Source: Streptomyces canus
GTDB taxonomy: Bacteria > Actinomycetota > Actinomycetes > Streptomycetales > Streptomycetaceae
Direction: 5' to 3'
Length of the DNA: 64,000 bases
Assembly: GCF_001514145.1 (NCBI RefSeq)
Contig: NZ_KQ948669.1
Coordinates: 248,001-312,000, forward strand
The translations under genes were made by a program, and so were the position numbers. Below the pieces are notes generated by a model that saw only the letters and a program-made list of their open reading frames with translations, was not told the DNA's origin and searched no databases. This document shows, piece after piece, positions 8,680 through 17,174 of the stretch; position 1 is the first letter of the stretch; every line of letters starts with the position of its first letter.

Positions 8680-9582
8680 TCAGAGGTTGGTGAGATCCAC
8701 CGGGATCCTCGGCTCGCAGCCGTCCCGGAGGATGGTCGCCTCGATCAGGCCGTAGGGCCGGTCGGCGGCGAAGTAGACGGCACCGTCCTCGGTGGCGTTC
8801 TTCAGCCCGAACGGCTCCAGGTCCACGAGGAAATGGTGCTTGTTCGGCAGCGAGAAGCGGACCTCGTCGATCTCGGCCCGGTGGTCGATGATCCGCGAAC
8901 CCATCTGGTACAGGGTCTGCTGGAGCGAGAGCGAGTACGTCTCGGCGAAGGCCTTGAGCATGTGCTTCTTGACCTGCTCGTAGGACGTCTCCCAGTCGGG
9001 CGTCGCCTGCTCGTCGTCCGACCAGTTGAAGCGCCAGCGGCCGGCCACCTCGGTCGCCAGGATGCGGTCGTACGCCTCGGGCAGGGTCGTGTACTTGTCC
9101 TTGACGTAGCCCCAGAACTCGGAGTTGGTCGAGTTCATGACGGTCAGATCCTTGAGCCCGGAGACGACCTCCCAGGAGGAGCCGTCGTAGGTGATCTGGG
9201 TCAGGCGGGTCTCCTGGCCCTGGCGGACGAAGGAGTGCGCGTCCTCGCCGGCCGTCGCGATCCGCTCCCAGGCGTACTCCTCGATGCGGATCCGCGCGGT
9301 CCTGATCGGTTCCTGCGAGGTGACGAAGTGCCGGGCGAGGTGGATGCCGAACTGCTCGGCGGATGCGATGCCGTGCTCCTTGGCGAACGCGTACACCGTG
9401 TTCTTGGTGGTGTCGGTCGGCAGCACGTTCGCGTTGGAGCCGGAGTAGTGGACCTCGTCCATGTCGCCGCTCAGCGACACCGAGACGTTGAGGTCCTTGA
9501 TGTGGTGAGTGGCGCCGTCCCGCGTGATCTTCACGACTCGGTTCTCGGCCTTGCCGTACTGGTTCGGTCCCAGGATGGGCAT
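8680..9582 (-). CDS. pucL: factor-independent urate hydroxylase (urate oxidase)
   Basis: A 300-residue uricase that oxidises urate to 5-hydroxyisourate with O2, without a cofactor. The N-terminal LGPNQYGKAENRVVKI segment carries the catalytic lysine of the T-fold (GKAENR). DTTKNTVYAFAKE contains the conserved Thr of the active site, and FVTSQEPIRTARIRIEEYAW gives the middle signature. Near the C-terminus, LPNKHHFLVDL holds the conserved histidine. Length is normal. It lies 4 bp downstream of the HIU hydrolase gene on the minus strand, in one operon with uraH and uraD, so all three urate-to-allantoin steps are encoded together. Confidence 0.96.
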   Translation of the reverse strand: MPILGPNQYGKAENRVVKITRDGATHHIKDLNVSVSLSGDMDEVHYSGSNANVLPTDTTKNTVYAFAKEHGIASAEQFGIHLARHFVTSQEPIRTARIRIEEYAWERIATAGEDAHSFVRQGQETRLTQITYDGSSWEVVSGLKDLTVMNSTNSEFWGYVKDKYTTLPEAYDRILATEVAGRWRFNWSDDEQATPDWETSYEQVKKHMLKAFAETYSLSLQQTLYQMGSRIIDHRAEIDEVRFSLPNKHHFLVDLEPFGLKNATEDGAVYFAADRPYGLIEATILRDGCEPRIPVDLTNL

Positions 9583-9586
9583 GTAG

Positions 9587-9985
9587 CTAGCTCCCTCGGT
9601 AAACGGAGTAGCCGAACGGGTTGAGCAGCAGCGGTACGTGGTAGTGCTCGCCCGGGTTCACGGCGAAGGTGATCGCCACCTCGGGGAAGAACACTCCGGT
9701 CGCACCGCTGTCCCGATTCGCGGGGGCGTCCTGCTGCGCATCGGCTTGCTTCTTCAAGAAGTACGGTTCGACCTCGAAGTCGAGCCGTACGTGGGTGGTC
9801 CCCTCCGGCAGCGCCGGCAGGTCCTTGCACCGCCCGTCCGCGTCGGTCGCGGAGCCGCCGAGCGCCTGCCAGTCCGCCTCGCGCCCGGGGCGGGCGGAGA
9901 GCTGGACGGCGACTCCCTGGGCGGGGCGGCCGACGCTGGTGTCCAGGATGTGCGTGGACACGGAGGCGGTGGTGCTCGTACTCAT
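9587..9985 (-). CDS. uraH: 5-hydroxyisourate hydrolase (transthyretin-like)
   Basis: A 132-residue transthyretin-related protein that opens 5-hydroxyisourate to OHCU, the second step of urate breakdown. It starts STHILDTSVGRPAQGV, with the conserved first-strand histidine, and ends with the diagnostic C-terminal tetrapeptide YRGS. HYHVPLLLNPFGYSVYRGS provides the other active-site histidine. The start is ATG 9985, which overlaps the uraD stop by 4 bp (ATGA). It has a slightly longer internal loop rich in Gln/Asp (KKQADAQQDAPANRDSG) than most family members. An in-frame extension upstream lies inside uraD and is not real. Confidence 0.95.
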   Translation of the reverse strand: MSTSTTASVSTHILDTSVGRPAQGVAVQLSARPGREADWQALGGSATDADGRCKDLPALPEGTTHVRLDFEVEPYFLKKQADAQQDAPANRDSGATGVFFPEVAITFAVNPGEHYHVPLLLNPFGYSVYRGS

Positions 9986-10500
9986 GGTCGGGCGTCCTCT
10001 TCGACGATGCGGGCGAGCCGGATTCGGTTGATCTTGCCCAGCTCGGTGCGGACGATCTCGCGTTCCCGCTCCGGCGCGTTGCCGATCCGCTCCCTGACCG
10101 CGTCGCGCATCTGCTCGCCGGTGCGGCCGGTCGCGCAGATCAGGAAGACATGGCCGAACCTCTCCTGGTACGCCAGGTTCAGTTCCAGCATCTCCGCCTT
10201 GAGCTCCTCGGAGGCGCCCGCCATGCCGCGCTGCTCGCGGGCCGAGGCCGGGTCGCCAGGCTTGGGGCGGCCGATCGGCGGGTGACCGGCCATGGCCTCG
10301 GCGAGGTCGTCGGGGGTCAGCCCGGCCATGGCGGCGTCGCTGGTGGCGTAGAGGTCCTCCGCGGTCGCGTAGGGGCGGGCGGCGAGCAGACGCCGAGCCC
10401 ACGCCGTGGAGGCGCACGCCTCGAGGAGCACCGCGTGGGCCGCGTGCTCCTCCAGGACGTTGAACCGGGCCAGGCCGGGGGACGTGGAAGTCGAAGTCAC
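9982..10500 (-). CDS. uraD: OHCU decarboxylase
   Basis: A 172-residue 2-oxo-4-hydroxy-4-carboxy-5-ureidoimidazoline decarboxylase, which yields S-allantoin. The catalytic His lies in AGHPPIGRP and the substrate-binding Glu/Gln in LNLAYQERFGHVFLICATGRT, both family signatures. It uses GTG 10500 and is the first gene of a uraD-uraH-uricase operon on the minus strand. A palindrome, TCAACA-N3-TGTTGA, lies 33-48 bp upstream of its start and is a likely operator. Confidence 0.95.
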   Translation of the reverse strand: MTSTSTSPGLARFNVLEEHAAHAVLLEACASTAWARRLLAARPYATAEDLYATSDAAMAGLTPDDLAEAMAGHPPIGRPKPGDPASAREQRGMAGASEELKAEMLELNLAYQERFGHVFLICATGRTGEQMRDAVRERIGNAPEREREIVRTELGKINRIRLARIVEEDARP

Positions 10501-10533
10501 GGGAGTCAGCTAACGCCTCCACGCGACAGCACG

Positions 10534-10548
10534 TCAACACTTTGTTGA
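10534..10548. promoter_or_regulatory. candidate operator upstream of uraD
   Basis: TCAACA (10534-10539) and TGTTGA (10543-10548) form a perfect inverted repeat around CTT. It lies where the minus-strand promoter of the uraD operon should be; a TTGACG -35-like hexamer overlaps its edge. The regulator is unknown, and the neighbouring HTH protein is one candidate. Confidence 0.5.
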
Positions 10549-10552
10549 AAAT

Positions 10553-10571
10553 TCGGGGTTACGAAACCCGA
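10553..10571 (-). terminator. terminator of the small HTH gene
   Basis: On the minus strand TCGGGTTT-CGT-AACCCCGA forms a stem with one mismatch, followed by ATTTT. It lies 14 bp past the stop of the gene that ends at 10585 and directly before the uraD promoter. Confidence 0.6.
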
Positions 10572-10584
10572 CCGGGTGCTTTTT

Positions 10585-10944
10585 CTACGTCTTGTCCCGG
10601 TTCAGATAGTTGTAGACCGTGAAGCGGCTCACCCCGAGCGCGCTCGCCACGGTCTCCACTCCGTGCCGTACGGAGAAGGCGCCACGCGCCTCCAGTATCC
10701 GTACGACCTCCTGCTTGGCCTTGCGGTCCAGATCGGCGAGCGGCTTGCCCTGCTTGCGCTCCATGGCGGCCAGGATGTGGTCGAGGGAGTCCGCGAGCTG
10801 CGGCAGTCGTACGGCGACCACGTCGACGCCCTGCCAGGAGAGCACGACATCGTCGGGGCCGGCCTCGTCCGGCGGGACCATCTCGCCGCCCATGGCGTCG
10901 ACCAGCGGCTTGACCGCCGTGATGAACGGTTCGTCGGCGCTCAC
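10585..10944 (-). CDS. small helix-turn-helix protein (YheO/DauR-type HTH)
   Basis: A 119-residue protein. The C-terminal 45 residues (KQEVVRILEARGAFSVRHGVE, then TVASALGVSRFTVYNYLNRDK) form a helix-turn-helix like that at the end of YheO/DauR regulators. The N-terminal 60 residues have no recognisable sensor fold. It starts at GTG 10944, overlapping the stop of the upstream 85-residue gene by 4 bp. The pair sits between uraD and hyi and is a plausible local regulator of purine or glyoxylate genes; its target is not shown by the sequence. Confidence 0.75.
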   Translation of the reverse strand: MSADEPFITAVKPLVDAMGGEMVPPDEAGPDDVVLSWQGVDVVAVRLPQLADSLDHILAAMERKQGKPLADLDRKAKQEVVRILEARGAFSVRHGVETVASALGVSRFTVYNYLNRDKT

Positions 10945-11198
10945 GCGTCGGCCTCCCCGAGCACGTTCACCTGGAGGGAGATCCGGGTCGCACCGGAGGC
11001 CAGGGTCCTGCGCAGCAGGGCGTCCACGGCGCTGAGCACCTCGTCGGCGCCGCCTTCCGCCGTGTTGCCGAACGGGCCGACGTCCACCGCGTCCAGTTCG
11101 GCCGCCTCGATGACCTCGCGGGCCACGAGCGCGTGCGCCGGGGCCTCGTCGAGGTCGAACGGCTCGGTCGTGAACTCCACTCGCAATCGCACGCGCAC
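10941..11198 (-). CDS. conserved small protein of unknown function
   Basis: An 85-residue acidic protein (MRVRLRVEFTTEPFDLDEAP at the start). It has alternating beta-strand and helix character: an initial strand, a helix around ALVAREVIEA, and a final strand ISLQVNVLG. This suggests a small alpha/beta sandwich. It uses GTG 11198 and is translationally coupled (GTGA) to the HTH gene. It is divergent from hyi with 131 bp between them, so it shares the operator-bearing promoter region. I do not recognise a function; it might be a small-molecule-binding partner of the HTH protein. Confidence 0.6.
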   Translation of the reverse strand: MRVRLRVEFTTEPFDLDEAPAHALVAREVIEAAELDAVDVGPFGNTAEGGADEVLSAVDALLRRTLASGATRISLQVNVLGEADA

Positions 11199-11234
11199 AA
11201 CCTAACGCGCGGTGCCGTTTTCCGCCGAGCCCTC

Positions 11235-11300
11235 TTGACAACGCCTTCCACCCGACGACAATCTTCCAATAAACAGAAACTAACTTCCACATTACGGAAA
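11235..11300 (+). promoter_or_regulatory. hyi promoter with paired TTCC-N8-GAAA operators
   Basis: A TTGACA -35 (11235-11240) and CAATCT -10 (11259-11264) are separated by 18 bp. Two 16-bp boxes overlap and follow the -10: TTCCAATAAACAGAAA (11264-11279) and TTCCACATTACGGAAA (11285-11300). Their starts are exactly 21 bp apart, so they face the same side of the helix. The position suits a repressor. The same box pair occurs upstream of gcl. In Streptomyces the IclR-type repressor AllR controls such glyoxylate genes, and I infer these are its sites. Confidence 0.7.
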
Positions 11301-11329
11301 CACTCGACACGGAAGGGAGCGCCCGCGAC

Positions 11330-12169
11330 ATGCCAGGTTTTCCATGGGACACAGCCGCAGAGCAGCGCTTCAACGTCAACCTGTCGATCCTCTTCACGGA
11401 ACTCCCGCTCCTGGAGCGCCCCGCGGCAGCCGCCGCGGCCGGCTTCACCGCGGTCGAGCTGTGGTGGCCCTGGATCGACACCCCCACCCCCGAGCGGTCC
11501 GAACTCGACGCGCTGAAGACGGCGATCGAGGACGCGGGCGTCCAGCTCACGGGCCTGAACTTCTACGCGGGCCGGCTGCCGGGCCCCGACCGCGGTGCCC
11601 TGTCCGTCCCCGGCGAGGAGTCGGAGCGGTTCCGCGCCAACATCGACGTGGCCGCCGACTTCGCCGGATCACTCGGCGCCACGGCGCTCAACGCCCTGTA
11701 CGGCAACCGCGTCGAGGGCGTGGACCCGGCCGGGCAGGACGCGCTCGCGCTGGAGAATTTGGTCCTCGCAGCCCGCGCGGCCGACCGGATCGGCGCGATC
11801 CTCCTGATCGAGGCCCTCAACAAGCCCGAGTCGCCGCTGTACCCACTGGTGAGCGCGCCCGCGGCGGTGGGGATCGTCGACAAGGTCAACGACGCGACCG
11901 GACTCGGCAACGCGAAGTTCCTCATGGACCTGTACCACCTGTCCATGAACGGTGAGGACCTGCCGGCGGTGATCGAGGAGTTCACCCCGAAGACCGGCCA
12001 TGTGCAGATCGCCGACAACCCGGGGCGCGGCGCGCCCGGCACCGGCTCACTCCCTCTCGAAGACCTCCTCGGCCGGCTGAGGAAGGCGGGCTACGACGGC
12101 TGGGTCGGCCTCGAGTACAAGCCGGGCGACCGCCCGAGCGCCGAGACCTTCGACTGGCTGCCCCGCTGA
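11330..12169 (+). CDS. hyi: hydroxypyruvate isomerase (glyoxylate pathway TIM barrel)
   Basis: A 279-residue xylose-isomerase-like TIM barrel. It interconverts hydroxypyruvate and tartronate semialdehyde next to the reductase that consumes the latter. Family landmarks are the N-terminal FNVNLSILFTELPLLER, the metal/active-site Glu in ILLIEALNKPESPLY, the Asp/His of FLMDLYHLSMNGED, and the terminal Glu of WVGLEYKPGDRP. The start is ATG 11330, the last residue of a promoter region with tandem operators. It is followed after 28 bp by the reductase gene, so the two are co-transcribed. Confidence 0.92.
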   Translation: MPGFPWDTAAEQRFNVNLSILFTELPLLERPAAAAAAGFTAVELWWPWIDTPTPERSELDALKTAIEDAGVQLTGLNFYAGRLPGPDRGALSVPGEESERFRANIDVAADFAGSLGATALNALYGNRVEGVDPAGQDALALENLVLAARAADRIGAILLIEALNKPESPLYPLVSAPAAVGIVDKVNDATGLGNAKFLMDLYHLSMNGEDLPAVIEEFTPKTGHVQIADNPGRGAPGTGSLPLEDLLGRLRKAGYDGWVGLEYKPGDRPSAETFDWLPR

Positions 12170-12197
12170 CCCCCTTCCCGGAAAGGCACCCCCGACC

Positions 12198-13088
12198 ATG
12201 AGCAACCTCCCCAAGATCGCCTGGACAGGCCTCGGCATCATGGGCTCCCCCATGTCCGAGAACCTGGTCAAGGCGGGCTACGACGTCACCGGCTTCACCC
12301 TCGAACAGGACAAGCTGGACCGGCTGGCCGCCGCCGGTGGCACCACCGCCGGTTCGATCGCCGAGGCCGTGCGGGACGCCGACGTGATCATCACGATGGT
12401 GCCCGCCTCCCCACAGGTCGAGGCCATCGCATACGGCCCCGAGGGCATCCTGGACAACGCCCGCTCCGGCGCCCTGCTGATCGACATGTCCTCGATCACC
12501 CCCCAGACCTCGGTCGACCTGGCGAAGGCGGCGAAGGAGAAGGGCATCCGCGTCCTGGACGCCCCCGTGTCCGGCGGTGAGGCCGGTGCGATCGAGGCGG
12601 TGCTGTCCATCATGGTCGGCGGTGAGCAGGCCGACTTCGACGAGGCCGAGCCGATCTTCGAGGCGCTCGGCAAGACCATCGTGCTGTGCGGTCCGCACGG
12701 CTCGGGCCAGACCGTGAAGGCCGCGAACCAGCTGATCGTCGCCGTGAACATCCAGGCGTGCGCCGAGGCCGTGGTCTTCCTGGAGAAGTCGGGCGTGGAC
12801 CTCAAGGCCGCCCTGGACGTCCTGGGCGGCGGTCTCGCCGGCTCGACCGTGCTGACCCGCAAGAAGGACAACTTCCTCCAGCGCGACTTCAAGCCGGGCT
12901 TCCGTATCGACCTGCACCACAAGGACATGGGCATCGTCACCGACGCCGCCCGCAACGTCGGCGCGGCCCTGCCCGTCGGCGCCGTGGTCGCCCAGCTGGT
13001 CGCCAGTCTGCGTGCGCAGGGCGACGGGGGCCTGGACCACTCGGCGCTGCTGCGGGCCGTGGAGCGCCTGTCCGGCGCCCAGGTCTGA
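12198..13088 (+). CDS. glxR: 2-hydroxy-3-oxopropionate (tartronate semialdehyde) reductase
   Basis: A 296-residue beta-hydroxyacid dehydrogenase that reduces tartronate semialdehyde to D-glycerate with NAD(P)H. The Rossmann motif GLGIMGSPMSENLVKAGYDV is at the N-terminus. DAPVSGGEAGA is the substrate-binding signature, and GSGQTVKAANQL carries the catalytic lysine. The C-terminal helical half (KDMGIVTDAARN) is complete. It lies downstream of hyi and completes the route glyoxylate to glycerate together with gcl on the opposite strand. A good GAAAGG ribosome site precedes ATG 12198. Confidence 0.95.
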   Translation: MSNLPKIAWTGLGIMGSPMSENLVKAGYDVTGFTLEQDKLDRLAAAGGTTAGSIAEAVRDADVIITMVPASPQVEAIAYGPEGILDNARSGALLIDMSSITPQTSVDLAKAAKEKGIRVLDAPVSGGEAGAIEAVLSIMVGGEQADFDEAEPIFEALGKTIVLCGPHGSGQTVKAANQLIVAVNIQACAEAVVFLEKSGVDLKAALDVLGGGLAGSTVLTRKKDNFLQRDFKPGFRIDLHHKDMGIVTDAARNVGAALPVGAVVAQLVASLRAQGDGGLDHSALLRAVERLSGAQV

Positions 13089-13488
13089 TCCCGACTTCCG
13101 GTCCGCGGCGGCGCTGACATCTGTCCTGTCGCGCCCAGTCGCCGGCGCGGACCGGAAACCCATGACCTCGCGCTGTGCGAGGACTGAGACACCCTGACCG
13201 CACCCGACGCGCCCGGCGACCCGGATGAGGGGTGGTCGCCCGGTACCGGGAGCGGACAGGGGAGGACCGCGGCGGCGTGCGAGCCAGTGCGGTGGTGAAG
13301 GTCCCGGGCCCTCTTTCTTCGACCTGAGGGAAGGAGCGCGCCCCGGTTCCGTCGCGGCCGCCGCGGTCCCGGCAAAACCCGCAGAAAGCAGAGCGCCGGA
13401 CACGGACGGCCCCGTGTCCGGCGCTCCGCCGTGCAGCGGGGACGGTCACCGGGGTGCGGATTACGGCCGACCGCAGCACGCTGTAGGC
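13089..13488. other. non-coding stretch with a 15-bp perfect hairpin
   Basis: I see no convincing gene in these 400 bp. They contain one outstanding structure: GAGCGCCGGACACGG (13391-13405) pairs perfectly with CCGTGTCCGGCGCTC (13412-13426) around a 6-nt loop. On the minus strand it is followed by TGCTTTCTGCGGGTTTT. It may end the hyi-glxR transcript about 300 bp downstream of glxR, or work in both directions. Confidence 0.5.
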
Positions 13489-13728
13489 ATGGCAGCACAT
13501 CCGACACAGCATCCGCATGTGGTGGTGCACGCTCCGGCCCTGGACGGATCGCGGCGGGTCACAGTGGACAACGAGAATCTCGGCGTCGCCTCGCACCTGG
13601 ACGACGTCGTGGAGCTGCTCCGGCTCGCCGACCTGGACCGGATCGAGGTCGAGGACGACGACATCGTGGAGTGGCAGGGCGGCGGTCCGGAGGACTGGCC
13701 GGGGCTGTCGGAGCACCACGAGCCGTGA
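13489..13728 (+). CDS. small acidic protein of unknown function
   Basis: A 79-residue protein that begins MAAHPTQHPHVVVHAP. A strongly acidic middle (VVELLRLADLDRIEVEDDDI) is followed by EWQGGGPEDWPG. Codon third positions are G/C-rich and the charge pattern looks protein-like, but I recognise no domain. The start is ATG 13489, because the open frame upstream runs through the hairpin region and reads as non-protein. It lies between glxR and the convergent gcl gene and has no clear functional link to either. Confidence 0.5.
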   Translation: MAAHPTQHPHVVVHAPALDGSRRVTVDNENLGVASHLDDVVELLRLADLDRIEVEDDDIVEWQGGGPEDWPGLSEHHEP

Positions 13729-13906
13729 GCGGGCGTACGGCAGCGGTCGTAGGCCGGATACGGAATCCTCAAATCAACCTCTGAACATGATTCAAGGGGC
13801 TTCAACGGGGGCCTGCCTCGGGCACATTCTCTACGGGTGAGGCCCGCCGGCACGGGGGCGGCGGGCCCCGCGACGGGGGACGGCTTCGGGGGAGCCGGGC
13901 ACGGGA

Positions 13907-13941
13907 AAGGGCGGTCCGACCATCACGGTGGGACCGCCCTT
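13907..13941 (-). terminator. gcl terminator
   Basis: AAGGGCGGTCC (13907-13917) pairs perfectly with GGACCGCCCTT (13931-13941). The hairpin begins 15 bp after the gcl stop on the minus strand and is followed there by TTCCC. Its A/T-flanked GC stem is a good intrinsic terminator. Confidence 0.7.
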
Positions 13942-13956
13942 CAGCTGTGTACGGTG

Positions 13957-15741
<1,785 letters not shown>

Positions 15742-15789
15742 CGAGTACTCCTGTCGGATGCGTACTCCCGTCGCACCCCGCGGCGAGCA

Positions 15790-15826
15790 CTTCCGTATGG
15801 TGGAATAAGTTTTCTACTATCTGGAA
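15790..15826 (-). promoter_or_regulatory. gcl operators, paired TTCC-N8-GAAA/G boxes
   Basis: On the minus strand, TTCCAGATAGTAGAAA (15826-15811) and TTCCACCATACGGAAG (15805-15790) have starts 21 bp apart. Both match the hyi boxes in sequence and spacing. They lie 49-85 bp upstream of the gcl start, at the promoter. One shared repressor, probably AllR-like, is inferred. Confidence 0.7.
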
Positions 15827-15897
15827 GTAATGTAGGTGGGCGGGTGAAGACCGTCAAGAGGCGGACAACCGGGCGCGCCCTGGAGGACGATGAGGCC

Positions 15898-16575
15898 ATG
15901 TCCGAGAGCGTGTCGGTGCGCTGTCCGGTCTGCCGGCGCGACCACCTCTACGCGGCGCCGTCGTACCCGTGCGAGTGCGGCGCGCCGGTCTGCCCACCGC
16001 TGGACCGGCACGGCGCGCCCACGGCCGTCGCCCACCAGGTGTGGGAGGAGGCGTGGGTCGCCGTGGAGTGCGCGGCCTGCGGCCGCAAGGCCGAGTGGCC
16101 GCAGCCGGAGCTGGGCTGCGCCTGCGGGACGGTCCTGCGGATTCCGGTGGCCGGGGACACCTGCCCCGAGGCGGAGCCGGACGCGGATGCTTCCGCTCCC
16201 CCGCGCCGGGCCTTCAGGCCGATCACGATCCGCACCGCGCGCGACGCGGTCACCGTCGCCGCGCTGTATCTGCGCTGGCTCGGCTACGAGGACATCCGGC
16301 GCGCGGACCAGCGTCCGCCGTCCGGCATCGGTCTCGCGGCCCGTGGGCTGCTGGCCCAGGTGGACCCGACCGTGCGGCCGGCCTCGCTGCGGGACGTGGA
16401 GTGCCTGTGGTTGACGGCCATGACGGAGTCCGCGCACTGCGTGTACTTCTCACTGTCCGGCTACACCACCGAGGCCCGCGCCCGCGCCGACGCCCTCGGC
16501 GTCCCGCTGTTCGTCCTGGACCTGACGGGCACACCACAACCCGTGAACAGCCTGGCCGACGAACTGGGAGGTTAG
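15898..16575 (+). CDS. zinc-ribbon protein with restriction-endonuclease-like C-terminus
   Basis: A 225-residue protein. The N-terminal half has four CxxC/CxC pairs (CPVCRRD, CECGAPVC, CAACGRKA, CACGTV), implying two zinc ribbons. The C-terminal part resembles Mrr-cat-like proteins: TARDAVTVAALYLRWLGYED, then an ECLW strand, and ending GYTTEARARADALGVPLFVL. Classical D-ExK catalytic residues are not obvious, so nuclease activity is doubtful. ATG 15898 is my choice (GGAGG 11 nt upstream); GTG 15844 would add 18 residues. It is divergent from gcl but functionally unrelated as far as can be seen. Confidence 0.6.
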   Translation: MSESVSVRCPVCRRDHLYAAPSYPCECGAPVCPPLDRHGAPTAVAHQVWEEAWVAVECAACGRKAEWPQPELGCACGTVLRIPVAGDTCPEAEPDADASAPPRRAFRPITIRTARDAVTVAALYLRWLGYEDIRRADQRPPSGIGLAARGLLAQVDPTVRPASLRDVECLWLTAMTESAHCVYFSLSGYTTEARARADALGVPLFVLDLTGTPQPVNSLADELGG

Positions 16576-16714
16576 GCCGCCGGTGGTACCGCTGCGCGTC
16601 CGATGTCCACACCCGGACCCGCGGCAGCGACTCCGACGGACACGCAGCACTGAGCCAGGGCCTGAGCAGGGTGCGGTCCGGCCTGCAGGTGCGGCTACCG
16701 AGGCCGACAATCGC

Positions 16715-17060
16715 CCGGCGACGGCCCCACCCGGCCCAGCCCACCAGAACCACCGCCCGGCATGCGGCACGCGAGACCGACGACCCGACCCACCGGCTAC
16801 GGCACCGACTCCACTACACCGAGTACAACCACCGCAGCCGACCCACAGACCGGCGACGGCCCCACCCGGCTATCCCACCAGAACCACCGCCAGGCATGCG
16901 GCACCAGAGACCGACGGCCCAACCCACCGGCTACGGCACCGACTCCACCACACCAAGTACAACCACCGCAGCCGACCCACAGACCGGCGACGGCCCCACC
17001 CGGCTATCCCACCAGAACCACCGCCAGGCATGCGGCACCAGAGACCGACGGCCCAACCCC
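16715..17060. repeat. 134-bp tandem repeat, about 2.6 copies
   Basis: A unit containing CCACCAGAACCACCGCC starts at 16741, 16875 and 17009, exactly 134 bp apart. The second and third copies are nearly identical, and the first is diverged. The period is not a multiple of three, so the repeat does not encode a repeated protein. The plus strand is rich in A and C and poor in G and T. It fills the gap between two convergent genes. Confidence 0.85.
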
Positions 17061-17174
17061 CCAGGTGCGACCACCGACGCCGACATGCGGCCGGCGGAAG
17101 CCGCACCCGGTCAGGCGGCCAGAACCACCCCGGGCGTGCGACCTGCGAGGCACAGGCATGCGCCGACGGTGTTC

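Noticed and set aside
16715..17060. CRISPR array or repeat protein in the 134-bp repeats
   Set aside because: There are no short palindromic repeats with unique spacers, no cas genes, and the period is not a multiple of three.
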